From contig NC_049566.1 in the NCBI RefSeq assembly GCF_013368755.1, forward strand, positions 2,728,001-2,792,000: a stretch of DNA of 64,000 nucleotides, written 5' to 3'. The position numbers and the translations under genes are program-made. This document shows positions 46,717 through 57,143 of this stretch, one piece after another (position 1 is the first letter of the stretch; the number at the start of each line of letters is the position of its first letter). The stretch is from Talaromyces rugulosus. Lineage: Eukaryota; Ascomycota; Eurotiomycetes; Eurotiales; Trichocomaceae. The notes beneath the pieces were generated by a model, which did not search any database, was not told the DNA's origin, and saw nothing but the letters and a program-made list of their open reading frames with translations.

Positions 46717-48486
46717 TTAGGATACCTCCTTGATACGGCAGGTCCAGCCTGCTTCCTGGCTCAAAAGTGGCAAGCTAAAAGAATATGTTAGCAAACGTTT
46801 AAGGACATGAAATAGAGAAGGAGTAAAACATACCTTGCACCCAAGCACCAGCCGAGTTCATTGTTCTTGATTTTCTTGGCAATCTTCACCTCCCGAGAAA
46901 GAGGCATCTCATAGCCAGTGTGAAGAAGACCCAACATGAAGTTGAGATCCAAGCAAGACTCTGGGCGGCCTTGGAGTTCTTCCATTGCCCCCTCGATGCC
47001 TTCGAAAAGGCCCCAGCTTTCCTTACCAGCGCAGACGAGCTCAGTCAAACGCTGCAGTTCGTGGAGAGTAAATGAATCAGGCATGCCAAGCGGTTTTGTG
47101 CGGTCATAAAAGTAAGAAAAGATGTACACGTCCTCCTGGGCAAAGGTCTTCTCTAGAGACGGTTGATGAACACCATTGAATGAGCATGGAGCAAGTTTGC
47201 AGTCGGCTTCTTTCTTCAGAATCTTCTCGGTTAAGCCACGACATTGGGCGGGGGCAGACAATTCCTTGGGACCAGCCATTGTTACTGAAAGCTCAGGACC
47301 AAGAGCGTGACCAACAGGGAACGTAAGGTTGACTTGTTGCTCCATACCAGGGCCGATGCAAGGATTGGGGATTGGCTGGGTGGTCCAAGACAAGTCGGTG
47401 GGGCTCAGTGCAAGTTTGTTTTCAATAAGAGATGCGTGAATTTCCTTACGGGCCGACATGAGACCGTAGTTAAGGTGGGAATGCTGGTAAAGTTCGAAAT
47501 AGCGTCCACCAAATTGCAATTCAAATTTGTGATCACCATCCTCCATCTTCTCGGGCATGCCACCAGTTGCGCTATCAAATGTCGGCTGGAACACAATCTG
47601 CGTCGAACCACCTCCCAGATCGAAGATAGCCGCCGTAGGAGTCTTGTCGGGGCCACCGATTTTGCCGAGGAGATAATTGGTTGTGATCCATGCGTAGACA
47701 CCTTCATCTTTACCCTCCATAATCTCTACACCGCCTTGCTCCTTGGCAACAACAGGGAAAGGATAGACGGTTTCTAGGCGATGTCTCACAGCGTCTAGGA
47801 TCTTATCGCTCATATCCGCTCCAAGCAGCCGCAAGCCGGCGGTGGCCTTTACTGCAACCGGGGTGCAAGACTTGTATTCGTCGGGAACTGCCTGCATAGC
47901 GGCATCCATCAAGACGTCGAGACTCTGTGCTGCACCCTCCGCGTCCGTCTTGAAGGAGCTCAGGCCGGAACCGCCTTTCTTCTTCTCGGTCATCTTGAAC
48001 ACTTCATCTTCCAGTTCAGGAGTTGGGCCGCAGTTGTTGAAGCGGTAGACATGGATACGGGATCCCGTGCTTCCAGCGTCAATCATCAAAACATATTGTC
48101 TCAGCGGTTTGGACGAATCATAGGATTTGGTGCATTTCACGGCGTCGGCCGATGACGATGGGGTTTGCTTATCTGTTCACAACCATTAGACATTGTCCAT
48201 TTCCTCTGCTTAAGAACCACTCACCTGTGATAATATTGGCGACAGAGGGTCTGGATGGAACGAGGTACAAGAGGAAGAGAAACGCTGCGGCAATGATAAT
48301 ACCGGCCTTGACAAGCCGCGACCTTTGCGCCATTGTCGGTTTCTCGTGATACATTGGCAAGGCGCTCGCGTTCAGGGCACTTTTCGGGGACACCGCGTCG
48401 GTGGGAGACCGTCTCCGCGAGTGCAGAGAGTGGACTGGCTGATGCGAGGGTTTGTGAGTGTTTTGGTTGTCGATTCCGGTGGACAT
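46717..48486 (-). CDS. gda1: Golgi guanosine-diphosphatase (GDA1/CD39 family)
   Basis: Hydrolyses GDP to GMP in the Golgi lumen, which drives GDP-mannose import for protein and lipid mannosylation (family knowledge). Minus-strand exons 48486-48225, 48172-46834 and 46774-46717 give 552 residues. Type II topology: short cytosolic tail, one membrane anchor at about residues 61-77 (AGIIIAAAFLFLLYLVP), then the luminal domain. Apyrase regions are all present: ACR1 LMIDAGSTGSRIHVYRF, ACR2 AVKATAGLRLLG, ACR3 GKDEGVYAWITTNYLLG, ACR4 AIFDLGGGSTQIVFQP, and a late LDLNFMLGLLHTGYEMP. The last exon of 58 bases adds the conserved end (QEAGWTCRIKEVS). Start chosen at the only ATG ahead of the anchor with Ser/Arg-rich tail. 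Divergent to the mitochondrial IF-3 gene. Confidence 0.93.
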
Positions 48487-48982
48487 GCGAGCAGAGTTGG
48501 CCAAGTCGACTCCGGGGCTCGCGCCACGACGCAAAACGGGGGAGATTAAGCAGAGAAGCGAGTCGCCAGGAGCAGCATGCAGTTAGGCCTCGGAAACGAC
48601 TGAGGGGGTGGTGGCAGCGACAAAAGCAGTCCTGTACCGTGCGATGAAAGATACAGGATGTTTATTTTTTTTTATAAATATTTTTTTTTGAAAGGGGCAA
48701 GAAGGGAAGACGAAGTTGGAGGGTCTCGACCCGTGTCCCGAGCGGTGGCGGCTCAGGTGGGTCCCGCGCTGAGCCTCCGCGAATTATTACGTCCGCTTTC
48801 AGTCAGACTGTGTTGTTCACGTCGAGCTCTCTTCTTGCAAACACACCACTGACTGACTGAACGGTCGAGCAAGCGAGCGACACAGACAGAAGAGAGAGAG
48901 AGAGAGAATTAAGCGCTGGCTGCTTGTGATCCTCCCTGTCCGCTGTCCTTGAAATGCCGTTGCGCAAAGCTCTGCCGAAGCA
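48487..48982. promoter_or_regulatory. Divergent promoter of the GDPase and mitochondrial IF-3 genes
   Basis: About 500 bases between the start codons. Contains T-rich tracts at about 48663-48690 and a GA repeat (AGAGAGAGAGAGAGAGA) at about 48890-48907 close to the IF-3 start. No gene seen. Confidence 0.4.
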
Positions 48983-49711
48983 ATGAAATACCTCCAGCGA
49001 CTGGGTTTGGCAGCCCAGCCCCTTCGTCACGCCCTCTTCTCCTCGAGACATGCAAGCCATCGATTTCCAGGCATCCTTTTGCGTCCATATTCCGCATCTC
49101 CAAGCCTCTCAGCAAGCTGGGTTATCAATCGCAAACGAGTGGCCACGGATACGACCAGCGAACCCACTACCTCCAGGCCGCAGCGCTTTTCCCGACCAAC
49201 AAATGACGAGATCGATGCTCGCCTTATCCAACTCGTCGACGCTGCGGGGAATATAGACGCACCTGTACTGAAATCCTACGTCCTTAGGTCTTTTCAAAAA
49301 AGCACGCATGTTCTGGTCGAGCTGGACCCGGGCGAGCCCGGTCGTCACACTGTCTGCAAAATTATGTCGTTGAAGGAACTGCGAGACCTCGAGAAGGCGA
49401 AAGAGAGGGCAGCACGATTAGCGAAACTTAGTGCAAAAACATCCGTCAAACAGATCGAATTGAACTGGTCCATCGATTCGCACGACCTTTCTCATCGGCT
49501 AAAAAAGCTGTCTGCCTTTATCGACAAAGGCCGCACTGTCGAAATCGTCTTGACTAGGAAACGGGGGAAGCGAGTCGCTACCGCGCCGGAAATCCAGCAA
49601 CTGCTGGACCAGATCAACGCGGCAATTGAGGATGCCAATGCTCGCCAGAGCAAGGCAATGGAAGGAGAACCAGGCAAAACACTTACGATGACCGTGGAGA
49701 AGAAGGAATAG
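48983..49711 (+). CDS. Mitochondrial translation initiation factor IF-3
   Basis: IF-3 homologue acting on the mitoribosomal small subunit during initiation (yeast Aim23). Intronless, 242 residues. Residues 1-45 form an Arg/Ser/His-rich presequence (RLGLAAQPLRHALFSSRHAS) without acids. The IF-3 N-domain start is seen in NDEIDARLIQLVDAAGN. The linker KIMSLKELRDLEKAKERAAR and the C-domain (KQIELNWSIDSHDLSHRLKK, IDKGRTVEIVLTRKRGKR) match IF-3, whose bacterial form has KEIKxRPxxxxHDxxxKxxxAxxFL in that place. The ATG at 48983 is the first in frame. Confidence 0.9.
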   Translation: MKYLQRLGLAAQPLRHALFSSRHASHRFPGILLRPYSASPSLSASWVINRKRVATDTTSEPTTSRPQRFSRPTNDEIDARLIQLVDAAGNIDAPVLKSYVLRSFQKSTHVLVELDPGEPGRHTVCKIMSLKELRDLEKAKERAARLAKLSAKTSVKQIELNWSIDSHDLSHRLKKLSAFIDKGRTVEIVLTRKRGKRVATAPEIQQLLDQINAAIEDANARQSKAMEGEPGKTLTMTVEKKE

Positions 49712-50157
49712 CTGTTGGCTGGCTATAAACTGATGCATTTGGGACAGGGATCAAATAAAAACATGCAGAAGAATTGTACTATACTTGTATCATATATATC
49801 GATTTTCACTGCACATCGAGCAGCCTTCAACGGTAGAGCATGCATCGATAGTGGAAATACCCGGGGAATACGCCCACCATTGCAATTGCTATGCAAACCC
49901 CCTAGTTTACTTTTGGGTGAAGCCAGCGATTTTATTTTATATATGTAGTAATAACAAGAGGCTTATTCGTTGGCCGCAAATGCCGGGCGCCTATTGGCGG
50001 GGGACGAGGCGGTGACTAAGCTCCCCTAAACGGCTAAAATTTTTGGCCGGGTCGAGCAGGAGCGCCGGAGCTGTCAACATCAAACACTCTCTCCTGCGTG
50101 TTCCTTGCTGTTCGTGTTTCTTCTGTTCTTTCATCGTTTGCTGCCACAGTCTTCAGC
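49712..50157. other. Intergenic region before the EF-Tu gene
   Basis: About 450 bases; 3' end of the IF-3 gene and promoter of the EF-Tu gene. GC-rich with an ATTGG (inverted CCAAT) at about 49992-49996. No gene seen. Confidence 0.35.
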
Positions 50158-51740
50158 ATGGCCAGCCTTTCCAGATCAGTCAATCTTCTCTTGAAGAGCA
50201 GCAGGTCCTCCCTGCTGCGTCCTCGCGCTGCCAACCCGGTGCACCATGTCCTCTCCCACGAGAGGTTCGCTGCTCGTTCCTTCGCAACTGCTTTCGAGCG
50301 CACAAAGCCCCATGTCAATGTCGGTATGTGTGATGATTGGACTCTCCAGCTTTGGAATTTATCAAATACTGATGTTTCCAGGTACAATTGGTCACGTTGA
50401 CCACGGCAAGGTATGTGTACAACTCGCAAGTTGTTTTTCTTCTTCCTCTGACCAGAGCCTGTCTAGACCACCTTGACCGCCGCCATCACAAAGCGCCAGG
50501 CTTCGAAAGGAATGGCCAACTTCCTCGAATACGGCGCTATCGACAAAGCCCCCGAAGAGCGAAAGCGTGGTATCACTATTTCGACCGCTCACATTGAGTA
50601 CGCGACCGAAAATCGCCATTATGCCCACGTCGACTGCCCTGGTCACGCCGATTACATTAAGAACATGATTACAGGTGCCGCAAACATGGACGGTGCAGTT
50701 GTCGTCGTTGCCGCTTCTGACGGTCAAATGTGAGTGCTTGCAGCTGCCGGAGTCATAAACAACCACGGCCTACTGACGGTGGAATTAATTAGGCCCCAGA
50801 CCCGAGAGCACTTGCTGCTCGCCCGCCAAGTCGGTGTCCAGAAGATCGTCGTCTTTGTCAACAAAGTCGACGCCGTGGAGGACCCTGAAATGTTGGAACT
50901 CGTCGAGTTGGAGATGCGTGAGCTCTTGACTCAATATGGATTCGAGGGTGAAGAGACCCCGATTGTATTTGGCTCTGCCCTCTGCGCCTTGGAAGGCCGC
51001 AAGCCTGAGATTGGCGAACAAAAGATCGATGAGCTCATGGATGCCGTTGACACCTGGATTCCTACCCCCCAGCGCGACCTTGACAAACCCTTCCTGATGT
51101 CTGTTGAGGAAGTTTTCTCTATTTCTGGACGTGGTACTGTGGCCTCGGGCCGTGTCGAGCGTGGTGTTCTCAACAAGGATTCCGAAGTCGAGATTGTCGG
51201 TTTCTCGAAGAGTGCCCTGAAGACCAAGGTCACCGACATTGAAACCTTCAAGAAGTCATGCGATGAGTCTCGTGCTGGTGACAACTCCGGCCTGCTCCTC
51301 CGTGGTATCAAGCGCGACGATGTCCGACGTGGTATGGTTATCGCTGCTCCCGGAACTACCAAGGCCCATGACAACTTCCTGGTTTCCATGTATGTCTTGA
51401 CTGAGGCTGAAGGTGGTCGCCGTACTGGATTCGGATCCAACTACCGCCCCCAGGCTTTCATTCGCACTGCCGGTATGTATTCAATCGAGATTCAATGAGG
51501 AATCAGCCAATGCTAATATTTTTCTCTTAAGACGAGGCCGCTTCCCTTAGCTTTCCCGGCGAGGACCAGTCTAAGATGGTCATGCCTGGTGACAACGTCG
51601 AGATGGTCTTGAAGACACACCGTCCCGTCGCTGCCGAGGCCGGTCAGCGCTTCAACATCCGTGAGGGTGGTCGCACTGTCGCCACTGGTCTTATCACTCG
51701 TGTCATCGAGGCCAAGGAGGCCAAGGAGGCAAAGAAATAA
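50158..51740 (+). CDS. tuf1: Mitochondrial translation elongation factor Tu
   Basis: GTPase delivering aminoacyl-tRNA to the mitoribosome. Exons 50158-50323, 50382-50410 (29 bases), 50467-50729, 50793-51472 and 51532-51740 give 448 residues, all phases matching. A presequence of about 45 residues ([20 protein letters not shown]) precedes the G domain. G motifs: GHVDHGKT (G1, mostly in the 29-base exon), DCPGHADY (G3), NKVD (G4) and GSAL (G5), with RGITIS as the switch I Thr region. Domains 2 and 3 follow ([46 protein letters not shown]). The C-terminus ends in Lys/Ala-Glu repeats. It lies one spacer downstream of the IF-3 gene in the same direction, so two mitochondrial translation factors are adjacent. 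Confidence 0.97.
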
Positions 51741-52448
51741 ACGACCAGAATCTTGGCTTAAAAATGAGCTCCTCTCTGCTATGAGGCTCTCTTTGTATTT
51801 TAGAAATTCTGAGACAGCGCTGATATGTGGCGGAACCGAGAAGGGATAGGGATACATTGGAACGGTGCACCAAGGGGGAGTTTTGTTTTCTTTCTTCTTT
51901 CTTTTCCAAGTCTGTATATTGTGTTTCATTTCCTCAGATGTATAAGTTCCTATTGATGTCCACCTATTGACTCTCCACTACACTTTTGAATGCTTGACAA
52001 ATCATATTTAATCGCTGAATGACAGTACTAGTATTCTTCTGGATATTTCACTCATATATCTGCGTGTTTCAATCTCATGTAGATAAAACACGATCAAAGA
52101 CGCCTTGCCAAATCCAGGGAATCTTGGTCTCCCCGACAAGCTCATGCGGAATCATGCTGTTGACGCTAGTTGCATTAATGTGAGATGAAGTAAGCCGGAG
52201 AGCTGGTCGGCGAATGGGGATGGGGGCTAGTCAGTTGCTAGTTAGCTGATAATAGACGCTGCGAGCACTTCAGCCCTCAACAAAAAGGCGAAAGAGAAAA
52301 AAGACACCTGGAACATTAATGTTTTGACACACGTAAGATATCTGCCAAAGATAACAGTTGATATCGCTGTGCTGGTTTGCTCCTCCGACTATTTAAGTTA
52401 GCGACTATATTTACGAGACCTCACTCAGGATCGACAACAACATTCAAC
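51741..52448. other. Intergenic region, no gene seen
   Basis: Spacer of about 700 bases between the EF-Tu and bZIP genes; pyrimidine-rich 3' region of the EF-Tu gene, then the bZIP promoter. No RNA gene recognised. Confidence 0.35.
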
Positions 52449-53834
52449 ATGCCGAAGAAAGAAGCCTCTTCAAGCAAATTTAGATTTTTCTCGGCAGTCT
52501 TTGATAGATCCCGCAGCACAATTCGCTCTGATGGTACGTATCCGCAGTGCATCCAGTCGGATAACCCTGATTCTCTTACATACATTCCCCCCTTTAACAC
52601 TTGTATGAAGTGTGAATCCCGTTGCAACGATCAGCTCTGTGTCTTTACTTAAATACAATATTAACTTGCCTTAGGTGAAAATGGCGAATCTGAAGGGACT
52701 GAGAAAAATGCTTATACCCGTCGGCGCGAACAAATCCGGCGCGCACAGAGGTATAGTAGCAATGGTCCCCTTCTTGGTTTCTTGTCAGAGAGAACATTGA
52801 AGGTCCTGGCTAACTACAAGAGTTTAGGAAACACCGTGAAAGGAAAGAGGACTATATCCGGCATCTAGAGAACCGGATCCTTGAACTTCGCGAAGACGTT
52901 GCACTCAGACAGGACTACCAAGAGGCCAATATTGAGAACTCGGTCTTGAAGGACATTTTGCTTGCTCACAAAATCAACATTCCTTCTCATCAGCAGCACC
53001 AAAATAATCCTGCGGGCTTGATGCAGGTGTCTGTCATCGGGACCCAAGCACAACCGCAGATGCTGCATGCGCGATTATCTCCCAGCTCTTTTGATTCTTC
53101 CAACCAGGAATCTAGTTTGGGTTTTTCTGGAGATTCTCTAGCAGCACAGATGCAACAAGCATCAGTATCGCCCAATGCTATTATTCCTCAGGTGGATCTT
53201 GGACAACCACTACCAGATGCTACGATGATCCCGCCACCGGAGAATGTGTCGACAAAATCGCATCCTCACGGCCTAGACAGTACTCAGACAGGTGTTGATT
53301 TCGTTTTGCTGTAAGTCCCAAACACTAGAACCCAGCAGCTGCGGGTCATCTCTTGGTTTTATCCATGCAGCATACACTAAACATATAACATTAGGCTCGA
53401 AAAACCATGTTTACAACACACAATGCATCCTCTCCAAGCAGGTGAATCCCACGGCCACGCCCTTACTCTCCAAGCGTCACTTCTGAGTCACGCACCCCAT
53501 CTCGGTGCAGATGAAGGACCGTGGGCAGTCCCAACCGTCGAGTTTGACCGATTATATGAACTCTCGCGCAAACTGGATCTGGATGGTGAAATCACTCCGG
53601 TACAGGCATGGAATCAGATCAAGTCGCACCGCCGCTTTCGGAATCTGACGCCAACTGGGTTGGAGGCATTGAAAAACGCTATTTCTTCGAAAATTAGCTG
53701 TTTTGGGTAAGTTTCTTGAAACATAAATTTTTTTTATAGAACAAAGAACGCATTGCTTACGTGCATCTAGTTTTGGGGCTGTTATCGAGGAGGTTGAATT
53801 ATCTGACATAATGGATGCACATTTGGGGAAATGA
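52449..53834 (+). CDS. bZIP transcription factor
   Basis: Nuclear DNA-binding regulator. Exons 52449-52533, 52675-52750, 52828-53310, 53395-53706 and 53771-53834 give 339 residues in frame. The basic region is RRREQIRRAQRKHRERKEDY at about residues 43-62, split by an intron. It carries the Yap-like RRxQIRRAQRxHRxRK arrangement with Gln in the DNA-contact segment (inference). A leucine/isoleucine zipper follows (IRHLENRILELREDVA, then NSVLKDILLAHKI). The rest is Ser/Gln/Pro-rich, then a C-terminal region with FDRLYELSRKLDLDGEITPV and a short acidic end (EEVELSDIMD). No Cys-rich domain of the classic Yap1 type is present, so oxidative-stress sensing cannot be inferred. It is convergent with the siderophore transporter; a link to iron is possible but unsupported. 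Confidence 0.85.
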
Positions 53835-54278
53835 TTTTTTTTTCACCTTCAATCCTTGGCTGTCGACTTTTATCTGATTTTTAGCTGGCGTGCAAAAGCA
53901 ACAATATCAAACTTGTTTCCTATGTTATTCCTTTAGTACACCGTCACTAACTCTTAGAACTTCGATGACTAAGTATGACAGGCTTGGGTAGACATAGATG
54001 GACTTTGTCATAAAAGCAAAACATCATCTAGCCCCTACGTAAGTGAATAGCTGGATTCAGTTCATGGGAAAGATCCGGTGTAGCAATTGCAAGTCAAACT
54101 TATAAACTCTGTTGACAGAACCAGTTAAAATTTGGAAAGAAGCGCAAAGGCTGTCATATTAGCATTAGCTCTCGGTTGTCATTCCACATTCTTATTTGTT
54201 ACATCAATTAATATATGCTTTTTTCAATAAAAAAAGAAAAAGAAAAAAAAAAACACAAGGAACAAAAAGGGAGAAAAA
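53835..54278. other. Convergent 3' region, no gene seen
   Basis: AT-rich spacer between the bZIP and siderophore transporter stop codons, with A-rich DNA at about 54228-54275. No gene recognised. Confidence 0.35.
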
Positions 54279-56225
54279 TCAAAGCACAACTCCCTTATTC
54301 TGCTTTTTGTCCAGGCGGTAGTTCCTCCAGATGCCAACGGCCGGGAAACCGAGGACCAATATGCACGTGGACAGGATGCAGGCACGCTTCATGTATTCGG
54401 CCCAGGCATAATTGATGGCTATTCGGACTTCTGAGTCCATGGGGTAAGTTATCTGCTTCACATACCCCCCTCTATAAATCGAAAGAGCCTCTGATTTATA
54501 GCGCTCAGGAAGCCTCTTCGTTAGGGTATCGAGGAATGTATTGTTGAAGATGGCCGCGGAAGCAGCAAAGCCAATAGCTGTACCAATGCTAGAACCCAAG
54601 CTGAGAATCGAGAGCATCATCGGCACGCTCTCTCGATCTGCAGCTGCCATGACAGCCATGTCCTGTCCAATGACCAGGGTTGCGCCGCCAAAGGCAATGA
54701 AGATCTGGCACATGATGACATAGCCGATTGTGCTGTTCTCGTCTTGACCACGGAAATGGATCATCAGACCTGCACCGAGGAGCAGCAGCGGCATGCCAAA
54801 GAATAGGCAGGAGTACTTGAACTGCTTTGTGATGCGGATGAAGATTCCGACAAGAACGGACCAAAAGGTGGAGCCGACATTATAGATCTGGTTGACGTAG
54901 CCTGCCATTGCGATCGAGAGCTGGAAGACAACGACGCAGTAGTTGAAGAGATAGAGATCCCAGCAATAGAAACTAAAAAAGATCAGCCCAGAAAGAAAAA
55001 ACGCCCCAAGAACTGTCCGCTCCTTGAGTAATTCCCAGCGGATGAACTGGGATCTGGCTCCGAATCTTTCCCAGGCCACGAAAACGAAGAAAAGAAGGAA
55101 CCCAACTATCAGCATTACAATAAATGTTGGGCTATTATATTCAGCGCTGCCGTTGCTAGTCAGGCCAAAGGGTAGTAAGACAAGGACAAATGCAGCCATT
55201 AGGAGGAATGCACCAATAACTATACAAGACGTGCGGTTAGTCGTATGCTTGAAATGTTTAGGATAGAAGGAAAGTCTCAACGTACTATCAAAATCATGTG
55301 CATAGTGGATAATCGACTCAAATGTAGTTCGCCCACTTGGCCGCCGCCGAAAAATGCCTTCGTCCTCGGCCTTTTTCTCATAGATCTTGAACACTGCCGC
55401 CAGCGGAACAAATACTACAGGCATGGTAATAGAAAATACGCCATAACTCCAGCGCCATGTTGAGGTTTTGAGGAAGGATTGGGCAGCCAGTGGCCCAGTA
55501 AATGCAGTGCAAATAAATGGAGTATTTGCAAAAGCGAAGGCAAAGGCTCGATTGCGAAGACCGGTCGTATCGGCAATGAACACATCTAATATCAAGTATA
55601 GCGCATCATAGCCAACCCAATATAGAACGTATCCAGCCGCGTAGGCTTTTGGGCCATTACAGGCAGCTAGAATCACAATTCCGACGACATAAACCGCAAC
55701 GAAAATCAATAGCCCTTCAGTGCGGCCCCAAAGCGTGAGAATTCTAGCAACAGGTAGTTTCAATACTCCGGCTATAACGTTGGAAAGGATATTGGCTGTG
55801 CTGACTTGAGGGGCGGCGCTGAAACTGGCATACGCATTCTGGATAATGGCGCTGCTGATTGATGACTGTATTGCCAGCATAAAAAATGCCAGCCAAACAC
55901 TTTTCTTGATTAAAATCTTCTCCGCAGAACCTGAACAGGTCTTTACTTACAGAGCGTAGGTTCCATAAGCCGCTTTCTTACTCCAAATCAGTGCAACCGC
56001 TTCGGCTTTCTGCACCCCTGGCTGTGCCTGTGCCGTTAGGGTCTCACTCGGTTTTTGCCGGAGTCCAGCATTACTCTGAGTCTCTGGTGAAGGGTTCCAT
56101 GACTCGATCTCGAGGTTATTTGCGGGGAGGTCTTTCCTATCTGTGAATTGGTATTTATCCGTGCCAACAACTGTCTGTACTGTTTTCGCGTTATTGCGAC
56201 CACGAATAACATCGAACGCGCCCAT
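54279..56225 (-). CDS. MFS siderophore-iron transporter (SIT/ARN family, Mir-like)
   Basis: Plasma-membrane uptake of ferric siderophores by proton symport (family knowledge). Minus-strand exons 56225-55951, 55899-55286 and 55219-54279 give 609 residues, normal for SIT transporters. The N-terminal 80 residues are cytosolic and hydrophilic. Membrane segments then follow with family marks: AYASFSAAPQVSTANILSNV, VARILTLWGRTEGLLIFVAV, YWVGYDALYLILDVFIADTT, LRNRAFAFAFANTPFICTAF, and the loop after TM6 (RRPSGRTTFESIIHYAHDFD). The second intron (55285-55220, 66 bases) contains no in-frame stop; splicing it out joins HDFD to IIGAFLLM, as in relatives. The late extracellular loop with YRGGYVKQITYP is also typical. 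Three ATCWGATAA boxes lie 296-346 bases upstream of the ATG. Which siderophore it carries cannot be told. Confidence 0.92.
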
Positions 56226-57143
56226 GTCGGGCGTCCTTTCTTTTGGTCGCAGTCGACAACGAAGATCCGATTAAACAGAAATCTAGTAACTCAAGGGAGG
56301 TAGACGGAAAAACGACGGGAATGATATTTCTGTATAAAACGCGAGCCGAGGAAGGTGGTGTGAGTCCGGGATAGCTGGCAGCCTGAACATAATATCCACC
56401 GCATCCCGCACTAGAAGAACGAAAGAAATAAATTAAGTAAAATAAAAACGAAACGAAGCCCAGGTGCTTTCGTAGAGTTTGAGTGGGCCCAGTCAGTGGG
56501 CCTGTCACCGTCACTGTCGGATCAGATAAAACATAACCCTGATCTGATAAAAGTATAACGGATCAGATAACTCTTTTGCGAGAGGGGAATGGCTAGTGTG
56601 CGTATGAGATCCACCAGCTATTATTCCTATTGTTCGCGCTTATGCAGACGACCATATCACATCACACCCCCAACCCGGTGTGATTGGGCCTTTCTTTTCC
56701 TTACCTTGTTTTCTGGTGAGTCAAGTTAATGAATTAGAGGCTGGGAAAGGACTTCGCTACGAAAGACTGCACCCAATCAGTAATTCTTTTCTGTTGACTA
56801 GTGTTTGACCGCCGTTTCCAGGAGATTTAATTAAAACCGCATACAACCAAGTCCGAACTCGGAGACGCAGCGCAGTTGATCCATGTAACCCCACCGTTGG
56901 CTGTGTCTAGATTGTTTGTTATTAAATTTAATATATATATATATATGCTATACAGCGCCCTGGTTCTCATCCGTGCAGGGTTATTTATATATGTAAGACA
57001 TACATATACGAATTCACACAATATTGACTGCACATGTGGGTTATAAATTATCTAAGATGATCACTATACTGAGGGTACATGTAGATTTGGGTATCACTAC
57101 GGAAAAAGAAAAAAATTCAACTTCGCCGCTATGACAGTCACTA
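56226..57143. promoter_or_regulatory. Promoter region of the siderophore transporter
   Basis: About 920 bases between the transporter start and the RasGEF stop. Apart from the three GATA boxes listed separately, it contains an alternating TA run at about 56930-56946. No gene seen. Confidence 0.45.
56521..56570 (+). promoter_or_regulatory. Three ATCWGATAA boxes, candidate SreA-type GATA-factor sites
   Basis: ATCAGATAA at 56521-56529, ATCTGATAA at 56542-56550 and ATCAGATAA at 56562-56570. This nonamer is the known consensus for the iron-responsive GATA repressor SreA in Aspergillus (established knowledge). All three are in the same orientation and start 21 and 20 bases apart, about two helical turns, placing them on one face of the DNA. 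They lie upstream of a siderophore transporter, the expected target class. Confidence 0.85.

Noticed and set aside
52449..56225. Siderophore biosynthesis cluster around the transporter and bZIP gene
   Set aside because: No NRPS, ornithine monooxygenase or acyltransferase lies nearby, and the bZIP shows no recognised HapX features.
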